A stretch of DNA of 64,000 nucleotides from Zantedeschia hybrid cultivar (taxonomy: Eukaryota; Streptophyta; Magnoliopsida; Alismatales; Araceae), in NCBI GenBank assembly GCA_030544215.1, contig JARZZO010000013.1, positions 23,178,729-23,242,728 on the forward strand, read 5' to 3'. The position numbers and the translations under genes are program-made. Below, piece by piece: positions 43,352 to 54,038 of this stretch (within the stretch, counting starts at the first letter, position 1; each line of letters starts with the position of its first letter). Below the pieces are notes generated by a model. The model was not told where the DNA came from, ran no database searches, and saw nothing but the letters and a program-made list of their open reading frames with translations.

Positions 43352-43915
43352 TAAGGAAGATTTCAGGAGGTGCTTTGATATTCTCAGAAGAGCTATGATT
43401 TAGGTGGAGGACTGGGGTAAAGCAGCGGGTATCATTGAGATCAACCAAGCTTCTATTATTCTGCCAGCTGCACAGTGGAGAAATCTTGTAAAATGATCCT
43501 CTGGGATGGGTAGTTCTTTTTTTTTGGGGTCTTCTTTTGGGGGACTACTTTACCATCTTGGTAGAGTAACATTTTATATTTGTGGTTCCCTTTTATGCAG
43601 ATCCTTCTCTTGTCACTCTTTTTTATTTATTATGTTTACGTTAATGTGCATGCACCTTAAAAAAAGTAAAAGTGCAATAGTACACTGCTCTTCTGACAGT
43701 TGCTCCTCATTAACTTGTTTATAAAGTCCACATGTCCTGAGTTTGGATAAGTAGAAATTGTGGGTTCTTTCTAGCTGGCCCTATAATGTTTTCAATTCCA
43801 ATGTCTGTACAAATGCACCTGCCCAGCCTAGGGGACTCTATGACCCAGCAAGTTAGCACTGTGAATATTAAAAAAAGCCTTTTTTGTATATATACACCCC
43901 TACAAACTACTATAT
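43352..43915. other. Unrecognised stretch
   Basis: No recognisable element. A broken plus-strand frame at the start reads 'RRCFDILRRAM' and 'VEDWGKAAGIIEINQASI', perhaps a former exon or a piece of a LINE; the rest is T-rich. Confidence 0.3.
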
Positions 43916-45796
43916 TTGTATGTATACCCCATACTCAAGAATGTATTCACAGAGAAAGAAAATTACAAGTTGGAATTCATTCTACCACAAGTTGGCAGTT
44001 ATGAACCCAATAAGTGATAAAACCTTCCTAACTCCTATTTGGAAACATGCTATCACAAACTGATAGCTAAGTCTCAAAACTATGGAACATAAATGTTGAA
44101 TTTCTTTAATACAAATTTAGTTCTACTCAATTTTCCTTCCCAATTGCCGCTTTCAACTATGGATCTGATGTCAGCAAGTATTACAATCAGCAAGTGCACC
44201 CTTGATTGTTTAACTCCTTGAAAAGTCTTGTTACATCTTTCCTTCCAAATCCACCACACTGAGAACGTGATAGCAGGTCCTTTATGTCTGAAACTTTGTA
44301 AGAAGTCACCCATCTCCAGTGAGAATGAAGATCTTGGACTTCTTTGAATTTCAAATCTATCAAGAAGTTGCTTCCATAACATCCAAAGAAGAGGTGATCC
44401 AGATTTTCCTCATTTGCAAGGCAAAGTATGACACACATTAGGGCTATGAATTCCTCTCTTCATTAGAGTATCCATTGTAGCAATATTCCTCACATTGAGC
44501 TGCCATAAGAATAGCTATGAATTCCTCTCTTCATTAGAGTATCCATTGTAGAAATATTTCCCACATTGAGCTGCCATAAGAATAATGAGTATTTTTGACA
44601 AGTGGGCCTTTTCCAAACACAATCAAACCAACTAACATTTGGGTGTTGATCTCTCTTTTTGTTCCAAATGTTTTTTGCATTGATTTTCCCATTGTTATGC
44701 TGTCAAACATCTTGTCTGCCTTACCATGATGGAATGTAACCTGGCGAATGTTGTCCCAAACTTCAAACATTTGTGGTGATACTACTGCGGGTAAATTCCA
44801 AATTTGTCTAGTAAAGAAAGAACTCAAGAGGATATTATGATGCATTCCTAGTACATACCTCATGTGGTCCCCATAACAAGAAAGGATTGATTTTTTTCCC
44901 AGCTAAGGATCATGCCATAGTGTGAATGTCTGTCCATCTCCCACTTCAAAGGAAATATTTTCAATGAGCAATTTCCTCTGTTTCATAATACCCTTTAAAG
45001 TACATGAGTGATAGGGTCTGAGTGTCATCTCCCAAATGGAGCCAGAGTGCAAATACTTTGCTTGAAACCAATTTATCCATAAGCTATCTTCATGATTAAT
45101 AATATTCCACAGCTAAAGTGTAATGCATGTTTCATTCCAGTCTTTCAGCCTTCTCAAACCATGCCCTCCTTGCTTTGGTCTGCAAATTAGATTCCATCTA
45201 ATCAAGTGAAAGGGTTTATAATTACCAGAATAGTGCCAGAAAAAATTTCTCATTAGTTTCTCAAGCTCTTCTATGAACCCCTAGGTAGTAGGAAAATACA
45301 GTGAGTATGATGTAAGAACTGATCTAATGAGCTCTAGCCTACCATCCTTAGGAAGGAACTTGGTTCTTCATGAAGCAATTCTCCTCTTTATCTTATCAAG
45401 AATAGTTAAGGCATGATGTTGCTTCAGGCCAGAAGAGATGAGTGGCAGGCCCAAGTACACAATTGACAGAGATCCTTCTAAAACACCCAAGGCATTCACA
45501 AAAGCTGTTTATGCTTGACTTTAGCACCAATATATATTTTGCTTTTTGTATTATTGAGTTGTAGCCCAGAATAGAAGTGAAACTTGTCCAAGAATTTTGC
45601 AATTTCCATTGCTGATTTCAAATGAGGCTTGGGAAACAAAATGAGATCATCTGCAATATTGAGTGTGACATATAAATATTCCCATGAGTTGGTACTTGAA
45701 TACCATCTGATTGCACTCCTTTATGAAGCATGCAAGAGAGCCCCTCCATAGCTATGCAAAAAAGACAACGGGAAAGAGGATCCCCTTGTCGGATAC
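43916..45796 (-). mobile_element. LINE 3, minus strand, 5'-truncated
   Basis: Same family as LINEs 1 and 2. 3' end near 43916; zinc-binding domain about 44400; thumb region about 45250-45400; RT motif at the far right (CCCCTTGTC, reverse of the 'RQGDP' codons). Many stops. The right edge falls at nearly the same codon where LINE 1 starts and coincides with the left edge of element H. Confidence 0.85.
44444..44585. repeat. 71-bp tandem duplication inside LINE 3
   Basis: The block starting CTATGAATTCCTCTC at 44444 is repeated at 44515 with a few changes. LINEs 1 and 2 have one copy, so this arose after insertion. Confidence 0.88.
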
Positions 45797-45906
45797 TGAT
45801 GTAGCCGAAGCTATCACGGTCGGACTCCGAGACTTGAATCCGAGACAGGATTAGATCAATGAAGAGGACCGATGGAAATCCGGACCGAGACGAGGGCGGA
45901 GGGACC

Positions 45907-47459
45907 TGTAAGGAATCGCCATGAACGCAGCGGAAATAAAAATGATTCCTTTTGTATCGGTTGCTGGGGTTGTAAAACGGACATTAAAATAACGCGGGAA
46001 GAACAGTTCTTCACCTTTGCGGGGTTTCGAATCTCCCGTGGATGATGCCGACTCGGTAATCGCACACGCGCACGATCTCTAGAGGTATCCACACGAGTTC
46101 CCGCAGCAGACGCGATTTCCTCCTCGACTTGAGTGCTCCGCAGATCCACTCCAAGAGAGAGAGAAGGAGAGAGAGAGAGGAGAGAGAGAATCTGGGGAGT
46201 AAAATTCGTCCAACTAACTTTTTACCACTCCCCCTTGGCCCTCCTTATATAGAAATAAGGATAAGCACAACAGTTAATCCTCATGATTATCCAAGAGTTT
46301 GGCCTTGGATAATTCTCCATTAAATCTTCATGTTTATCCTGCAGCTTTTCACAAAAACCCAGATAAGCATGAAATTTAACATCTCTCACCGTCTGACGAG
46401 AACTCTTATGTGTGTGACCCTCTAGGCCCATATATCAGTCCGGTTGCAGGCCCATTAAACTTAGAACTGTTTCTTGAGTTTAATATTTATTAATTAACAT
46501 TTAAACATCACATGTTAAATGATTAATTTAATAAACAAGTAAATTATCATCCGATGATTAATTCACTTGGCCTTCTGATCATGAACAGCACCAAACACTA
46601 CCTCATGATCCCAGAAGATATAAGGGATACTGTTCCCTTCAATTGAACCTTTCCGTCTGCAGATACTGCACAGATATAATCCTTCACTCATGCAATGTCC
46701 CGATAACGCAAGGGTATGGTTTTATAGTCAAACCCTCTATCGCATTATCCAGATGGATTCCAGTACACAGTTAATATCTAGAAAGACATCTCTTTCATTT
46801 GACCCTGGCCAGGGATTTCTGTGTACACATCCATGGGACATTCTCTCTCCAGTCTTATACCAAGAGTGAGTGATCCCTTGTTGTTCACTCAATTACCTTC
46901 GCAAGCTTTCCACTGTATCTGAAAGACCGATTATGGTGGACTTAATGGTTAAAGCCCACGAGTCAGAGAATCAAGACACAATGGTCCACAAACAAGGTAT
47001 CATTGGTGACTCAAGTCAAAGGACCAACTGTGCTACTGCAACAATTGAATTCCCTGGTTGACTAATAGGTATAATTACCATCCAGGAATTCTTATTTGGG
47101 TCTGTTCAGTGAACTCATTCTCTAATGAGCACCCACTTGTTTGTCTTAGTGTCACCACACGAGTGAATGTGAGATCATTCACCCTCATCATATGAGCAGA
47201 CATAACTTGTGTCGATCTTATCGGATATTTAATGTCCATCTCAAATATCCTATGATCGAGAACTATTTAAGACAATTGCCTTAGGATATTGATCTCACTA
47301 TCATGATCTCATCATGATTCAATATCCCATACATTTGTCTATGGACCTTCATTACGATAGTCGTTTGCGAGAACTATTAAATGAAGAAATAATTGCCTTT
47401 ATTAATAATCTTGAACTAGAATGTACAATGATTGGCTTTGAGGCCATCCAATTCTAACA
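45907..47459 (-). mobile_element. Solo copia LTR, type E, 1553 bp
   Basis: TGTAAGGAATCG to CCAATTCTAACA with a perfect 5-bp TSD GGACC (45902-45906 and 47460-47464). Related to the other copia LTRs by shared blocks in U3. It has the cloverleaf (47134-47211; arms GTCT/AGAC and GTGAA/TTCAC, outer stem with two mismatches) and the hairpin (47284-47327, GGATATTGA/TCAATATCC). TATA-like TATATAAGG near 46250 in minus sense. Confidence 0.95.
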
Positions 47460-47464
47460 GGACC

Positions 47465-47934
47465 GAGGCTACTAAGCCAAAGGGCACTCGGACGAAGACT
47501 TGCCGAGGGCGAAGCGGACTCCGCAAGGCCGAAGGGGACCCGATTGGCGAAGGGCGACGTCGAGGCCGGAGGAAGAAAACCGAGGCTGGTGGCCGAAGGC
47601 CGGCTCGGAGAGGTCGGCGAAGATTCAAACCGAAGCCCCTGTAAGAGGAAGAAGAACCAGTCAGTGAGGATCCCGGGCTTCGGCCCAAGAGAACCCTCTC
47701 CGACGGCTAAGTAAACTTCTGAAGAAGATTCGATTCAAAAGGGAAGGAAGAAGAAGTAGCTTTAATGCTTTTGGACTGTTGTCCTTGGTCAAGAAGACAT
47801 ACCTTTTGTAATAAATAGCCATCTATTTATAAGGGAGGATAGAGGTTATTTGGTGGTGGCAGCCGATATAGGACTATGTTTGGGTTATTGGTAAACCGCC
47901 ATAGTGCCTAACCCTCCCACCGGAGTGGGCCGGA
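47465..47934 (+). other. Left part of element H after LTR-E
   Basis: GC-rich sequence with repeated GCCGAAGG motifs (47465-47640), then mixed sequence including a TTTATAAG motif. No gene seen. Confidence 0.45.
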
Positions 47935-48135
47935 TGTGGCTACTGGGCCGAAGGATGGGGGCTGCTGTTGGGTCGAATGCCGCTAGTGGGCCGAAGGCCG
48001 CTTGCTGGGCTGAAGGCCAATTGAGCTGAGGGCCGCTTTGTAGGCCGAGTGCTGCTGGGCTGTTAACGGGCCAAAGGCAGTTGGGCTCAGGGCCACTTGT
48101 TGGGCCAAAGGCTGCTTGTGGGCCGAAGGCCACTG
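47935..48135. repeat. GGGCCGAAGGCC minisatellite
   Basis: Diverged units of about 20-25 bp around TGGGCCGAAGGCC, each with the small palindrome GGCC-GAA-GGCC. Resulting open frames are repetitive. Confidence 0.75.
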
Positions 48136-48190
48136 TTGAGTTGCTGTTGTTGGGTTGCTAATGGGCCGAATCAGATTCTTCCCTATCACA

Positions 48191-49156
48191 TGGCCCCCTA
48201 CTCTTGTCGTTCTCAATTCCATGAAACGCCGAGAGTAAAATATAAAGCCCTTGCAGAAAACTAATCTGATATGAACCTTGTCCGAAATTGTTTTCATCTG
48301 TTTCAGAAACTGGGATTCAAGGCTTCGCCTTAGGTCGGCCGAGGGCTGGTGACAAACAGCCTTGTCTTAGGCCGGGACCTTGTCGTAGACACATTTGTCT
48401 TAGGCCGAGACTTGGTGACGAATGCCTTCGTCTCCAGCTGCGAAAGAGCGAGTTTGTCAAGTACAGTAGAACACCAGACAAGAGCGGGAAAGTCTGAGCT
48501 TCCCGCTTTCACGATCGCGTCACAACAAACACAGGACACATGTTTAACATCCGGCCGGGCTTCCGAAAGCACAAAAAAATCTCAGTCGTTAATCAGCGAT
48601 CACCCGGGATCGCGGTCACTTCGGCTCTCTGCCCAAGACTTCACCTGGATCACCGTCATTCCGGTCTTCGGCACGAGGATCGGGACACGTGGCGAGTATC
48701 CGGACGAATGGCCGAAGGGTCAGGTCACATCCGGCCGTTGATTGCCTCCTCTCGATTCGGCAGCCCGCTCATCATCATGGCGAAGGACGAGACACGTGTC
48801 AAGCATCCAAACAGGGCGGATCCAAGGGGTGGGAGAATCTCGGCCGTCGGTTTAGCACCAGACCCCCTAGATTCCCCCTATAAATACCAACTCCTCTCCC
48901 CTGGCCACTGTTCCTTTGCCTTCTTCTTCCTCTGCGCCTGTGCATCCCCGCGATCAGCTTCCGCGAACGCCTTTGCTTCTCCGGCAGTGAGTGCGCTACT
49001 GAGGGTGTTTGGGGACGCCTTGTCCATCACCGGAGAGATCCTTGTCGCCGGGAGTCGTCGCCGGGAAGTTTTTTGTTGCCGGGGAGGCTCTTAGTCGCCG
49101 GGGAGATCTTAGTCTGAGGGTAAGCCTCAGCTTCCGCCTTCTCTCTTTTTTGATTC
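48191..49156 (+). other. 5' region of the PF04195 gene
   Basis: No separate gene. Contains many CCGGCC/GGCCG-rich stretches and, at 48879, a good TATA box. A possible untranslated-region intron (GGGTAAGCCTCAG to just before 49157) cannot be confirmed. Confidence 0.4.
48879..48886 (+). promoter_or_regulatory. TATA box upstream of the PF04195 gene
   Basis: TATAAATA in a CCCCCTATAAATACC context, about 270 bp before the ATG at 49157, followed by a pyrimidine-rich start-site-like stretch. It suits transcription into the gene and may be the element's promoter. Confidence 0.6.
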
Positions 49157-50900
49157 ATGTCCAGTAGCTCTTCTTCGGCCGAGAGTCACTTTTCGGCCAA
49201 AAGCGGCTCTTCTTGCTCTTCGTCCAGACCTGCTCCCCAGTCATCTCTGTCATCTCCCTTTTCTTCAAATTCCTTCCTTTCCGTCATGGTGGACGAGGCT
49301 GAACCGGTTCCGGCTACTGCTGAGCCTACCACTTCGGGTCATTGTCAGGTCGAGATGGTTTCGGATGTAGCTAGTGTTCTTGATGTTGAGAGCATCAAGA
49401 CCATAACTAACTACTATCATATTCTTCCTTGGCTGATTCCCATCCAGCCCGGGAGGCACACCAGAGCCAACACCGTTCGGCCGGGCAGCTTCTCGATCTA
49501 GGAGCTCAGTTTCTGGGTGGGCTTCCGCCTTCCTCTTCATTCTTTTGTAATAAATCTCCTGAGTTTTTACGGACTGGCCCCATCCCAATTCTATCCGAAT
49601 TCCTGGCGGACAGTCTACGCTTTCATGGCCCTGAGCTCTCATCTTGACTTCAACCCCTCTGTAAATATTTTTCGCTATCTATTCAAGATTAAACCTCAGG
49701 GGAAGTCTTCTTGGTATAGCTTTGTCCCTCGTTTCGGCGGGGAGATCTTCTCCAGGAAGCCCTCGTCTATTCATCACTAGAAGGAGTAATTCTTTTTTAT
49801 TTCTTTGCCGGAGGAGGGTAAGAGTGTGTGGCCCTTCCCCACCGAATGGGCATCCTTGGCCGAGGGCCTCGCCGATCCACCCACTCTCAGCCCCGAGCGG
49901 CTCGCCGAGTCGCACCTCTTCGAGGACGAGGCTCCGTACAACATTGCGGAGCTTCTGTCGAACGAGGACAGGCTCATTGAAATGGGAGCCTGGCCGGACC
50001 TGTCGTTCTCTCCTCCCCGGGTCTTCCCTTATCTTCCTCTTGAAGAGGCCCCAGGGGAGGCCGAGGCGAGAGCTACTGCGACCGGGGCTCCAGCCGAAGC
50101 CTATCCGGCCGAAGAGGGCGCCGAAGCTGCGACCGGGGGTAAGTCGGCTTTGAGTCAAAAGTTGTATTTTGAACTGTTGCTAACTCTCTTTTTTCTGGTT
50201 TCAGAGATGTCTGGTCTCCGGGGGCTGATCAGCCTGATCTCCAAGCAGTCCGGACAGTCTTGACCGACCCAGCCGCGACCTGCGGAAGGGAGGACGGTCG
50301 AAAGAGTTCCGGCCCCCGGCACTCGGACCATGAGGCAAACCGCGGCTACCGCCGAAGGCCGCGCTGCCGCAGCTGCTCTTGAGAGGGAGCGGCAGAAGGG
50401 AAAGGCGTTTGCCGGAGGGAGCGCGCGGCCTGAAAAGCGGAGGCGCGCGGATGATCTCGGCGAGAGAGAATCCGCCCCGGCGACCAAGAGGCTGGTGTCA
50501 AGACGGGACGCCCCGCTTTCGTCGCCTCCTGAGCCGCAGAGGGGCGACTCTCCTTCGGCCACCGGGGCCGCCGCGGAGACGCTCTCCTACCCCTTCGGGG
50601 CGGCCGGGACCCATATGTCCTGGGAGTACGGGCACGAGCCCTGGCGCCCGGACACGGGGGCTTTTGCAGATGAGAGTCTGAATGACTCCCGGACGTGTCT
50701 GCGTCTGGTTCGTGCCTGGACCCTCCCAATGGCCGGGGACGAGATCAAGGAGCTTTCTTCGGAAGGCTTATCCTTGCAGTGTGTCCGGCATGCCGTCCAG
50801 GTGAGACCCCTTTGTCTTCGTCCTTGCTCGTTGCTTCCCTTAATTGCTTCAACTTATGTTTTCTTTATTTCGGCTGCAGGCCGTGGTCATGTGTGGGGCC
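49157..50900 (+). pseudogene. PF04195-type 'putative gypsy-type transposon' gene, broken and truncated
   Basis: Exons 49157-50138, 50205-50800 and 50880-50900 joined by GT-AG introns (GGGGTAAGTC to TTTCAG; CAGGTGAGAC to CTGCAG). Ser-rich N-terminus, then at about codons 120-150 the diagnostic block 'VGFRLPLHSFV' and 'YGLAPSQFYPNSWR', then a linker and a basic/Arg-rich C-terminal part. In-frame stops: TAG near 49501, TAG and TAA near 49780, TGA near 50262. The 3' end is cut by LTR-F at 50901. The family is widespread in plant transposons; its biochemical role is unknown to me. Confidence 0.75.
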
Positions 50901-53900
50901 TGTTGGGATCCGGGCGGGACGCGAAGAACGCAGCGAAAACGAAGAACAAAATAAACCCGCCCGATGCCTGCTGATCTGATTCGGAACGAAAAATGCAAAC
51001 CAAAAAATCGGCTTGGAATCTGATTACCATGCGCGGATTCGAATCCGCTTCCGTTTCGGTTCCGTCGAGGCGATGCCGCAAGCCGCACAAGCGTCCGGCC
51101 TCCAGCGGTATCCACGCGATCCTCCACGGTGGTTCGTCCTCGATCCCTCGTCCGTTTCAGCTCGCTCACTGAAGATCCGTCGCCGCAACGGTTGCGGAAA
51201 TCCTGCCGACGGGAATTCCCGCCTCTCGAGAATCACACGCGGCGGAGACGGAAGCTGTTCTGGCACGCCGAACGGGACGCCCAGAGGAGGAGAGAGAAAG
51301 GGGGGATGACAGCCAGCAAGGGAAATAGGGTTTCTCAACAGTGTGTATATATATTAAGTCGGCGCGACTTTTCACAAAAGTCCCCGAGTTAATATAAATC
51401 CCACTTATGTACCACTGACTGAGAATCTTATTGCGTGTGACCCTCTAGGCCCATTTACCAGTCCGGTTTTCAGCCCGATCAGTCCAATAACTAGTTATTG
51501 ACTTATTGTAATTAATTACTTAATCGAATTGACATTGTTAGAATTGGGTGGCCTCAAAGCCAATCATTGTACATTCTAGTTCAGATTATTAATAAAGGCA
51601 ATTATTTCTTCATTTAATAGTTCTCGCAAACGATTATCGTAATGAAGGTCCATAGGCAAATGTATGGGATATTGAATCATGATGAGATCATGATAGTGAG
51701 ATCAATATCCTAAGGCAATTGTCTTAAATAGTTCTCGATCATAGGATATTTGAGATGGACATTAAATATCCGATAAGATCGACACAAGTTATGTTTGCTC
51801 ATGTGATGAGGGTGAATGATCTCACATTCACTCGTGTGGTGACACTAAGACAAACAAGTGGGTGATCATTAGAGAATGAGTTCACTGAACAAACCCAAAT
51901 AAGAATTCCTGGATGGTAATTATACCTATTAGTCAACCAGGGAATTCAATCGTTGCAGTAGCACAGTTGGTCCTTTGACCTAAGTCACCAATGATACCTT
52001 GTTTGTGGACCATTATATCTTGATTCTCTGACTCGTGGACTTTAACCATTAAGTCCACCATAATCGGTCTTTCAGATACAGTGGAAAGCTTGCGAAGGTA
52101 ATTGAGTGAACAACAAGGGATCACTCACTCTTGGTATAAGACTGGAGAGAGAATGTCTTATGGATGTGTACACAGAAATCCCTGACCAGGGTCAAATGAA
52201 AGAGATGTCTTTCTAGATATTAACTGTATACTAGAATCCATCTGGATAATGCGATAGAGGGTTTGACTAAAAAACCATACCCTTGCGTTATTGGGACATT
52301 GCAGGAGTGAAGGATTATATCTGTGCGGCATCTGCAGACGGAAATGTTCAATTGAAGGGAACAATATCCCTTATATCTTATGGGATCATGAGGTAGTGTT
52401 TGGTGCTGTTCATGATCCGAAGGCCAAGTGATTTGATCATCAGATGATAATTCACTTGTTTATTAAATTAATCATTTAACATGTGATGTTTAAATGTTAA
52501 TTAATAAATATTAAACTCAAGAAACAATTCTAAGTTTAATGGGCCTGCAACCGGACTGATATATGGGCCTAGAGGGTCACACACATAAGAGTTCTCGTCA
52601 GACGGTGAGAGATGTTAAATTTCATGCTTATCTGGGTTTTTGTGAAAAGCTGCAGGATAAACATGAAGATTTAATGGAGAATTATCCAAGGCCAAACTCT
52701 TGGATAATCATGGGGATTAACTCTTGTGCTTATCCTTATTTCTATATAAGGAGGGCCAAGGGGGAGTGGTAAAAAGGTTAGTTGGACGAATTTTACTCCC
52801 CAGATTCTCTCTCTCCTCTCTCTCTCTCCTTCTCTCTTTCTTGGAGTGGATCTGTCTCTCTCCGCGCATGGTGGATTTGAGATCTGGTCGGAGCATCCAA
52901 GTCGAGGAGGAAATCACGTCTGCTGCGGGAACTCGTGTGGATACCTCTAGAGATCGTGCGCGTGCGCGATTACCAAGTCAGCATCATCCACGGGAGATTC
53001 GAAACCCCGCAAAGGTGAAGAACTGTTCTTCCCGCTTAGTTTTAATGTCCGTTTTACGACCCCAGCAACCGATACAATGGAATCATTTTTTATTTCCGCT
53101 GCGTTCATGAAGATTCCTTACAGACATCGCATGTAAATTCGGTCGGACTTCTGATCAAGTTGGGTGCCAAGCAACACCGCATGATCCCGGAAGGTAATGG
53201 GGTTCAGCAACCCACTCATGGAATCTGTCCGTCCACAGTTACCACGTGGCTATAATCCTTCGTTCGCACAATGCTCTCTAGTTAACCTAAGGTATGGTCA
53301 ACTGTCAAACCCTAGATAGTCAACTCACTTGAATCAGACACCGCTTTACAATATCTGAAAATCACTTTTCTGATATTGTTTCTACTCTGGCCAGAGACTC
53401 CTGCGGATCTACTCTAGAGCATTCTCTCTCCAGTTACCTGAGAACGAACGATCCTTTATTGAACACACAATCACCTTCGAAGGTCTTCCGTTGGACCCGA
53501 TCCTTGACTATTAGAGATCCCGTGGATAGGGATTCGTAGGTCAAGGTCAAAGTCCATAAGTCCACCGACAAGGTGTCTTTGGTGTCTCAAGTCCAAGGAT
53601 CAACCACGCTACTATGACGATGAATCAAGCCGATTGACAGTAAGGTAAATTACCATTCGACGATTCATGTCGGATCAGTTCAGTGAACTCATTCTCCAAT
53701 GAGCACCTACAGGTTTACCATTGTGTCTCCACACTAGTAACTAACGAGATCAGTCACCCTCATCATATGAGTTGGAATAACCTGTACTAGTCTAACCGGA
53801 TGTTTGATGTCCTTCTCAAAATCCTACGACTAGGAACAATTGAGAATATGTGTTTATAAGTCATCAATCTCATTATTATGATCTCATCATAATATGATGA

Positions 53901-54038
53901 CTATTGCACATATTTATGGACTTCATTATGCGCAAATATAAATATGCCAATCTACATAATGAATTTAATGCCATTAATTAGTGAACCAGATTGAAATAGG
54001 TGCCTTATGATTGGCTTAAAGGACACCTATATCCATCA
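50901..54038 (-). mobile_element. Left LTR (type F) of copia 3, interrupted by LTR-E
   Basis: TGTTGGGATCCGGG to TATATCCATCA, adjoining the PPT at 54039. About 1546 bp without the insert. Differs from the right LTR (60186-61748) by roughly 5 percent in the stretch I compared, mostly transitions. It is inserted in the PF04195 gene. U3 structures: 44-nt hairpin at 53859-53902, with some mismatches. Confidence 0.92.
51536..53122 (+). mobile_element. Solo copia LTR, type E, plus orientation, 1587 bp
   Basis: TGTTAGAATTGG to GATTCCTTACA with a perfect 5-bp TSD GACAT (51531-51535 and 53123-53127). The right LTR of copia 3 shows the empty site near 60832. It is the inverse of the copy at 45907. Hairpin at 51667-51710. 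Confidence 0.95.

Larger units (their letters stand above)
45797..48190 (+). mobile_element. Candidate LTR of element H (about 0.83 kb without LTR-E)
   Basis: Begins TGATGTAG at the edge of LINE 3 and ends CTATCACA at 48190, imperfect inverted ends; TGG follows directly, as a PBS would, but I could not match it to a tRNA. Contains a TTTATAAG motif at about 47826. A solo LTR-E splits it. Boundaries are tentative. Confidence 0.35.

Noticed and set aside
48191..48203. PBS of element H (TGGCCCCCTACTC)
   Set aside because: Correct position after a CA end, but I could not match it to a known tRNA 3' end, so it is not listed as a PBS.
50330..50974. 214-codon frame running from the PF04195 gene into LTR-F
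   Set aside because: The last part reads an intron and then the inserted LTR; the real exon ends at 50800.
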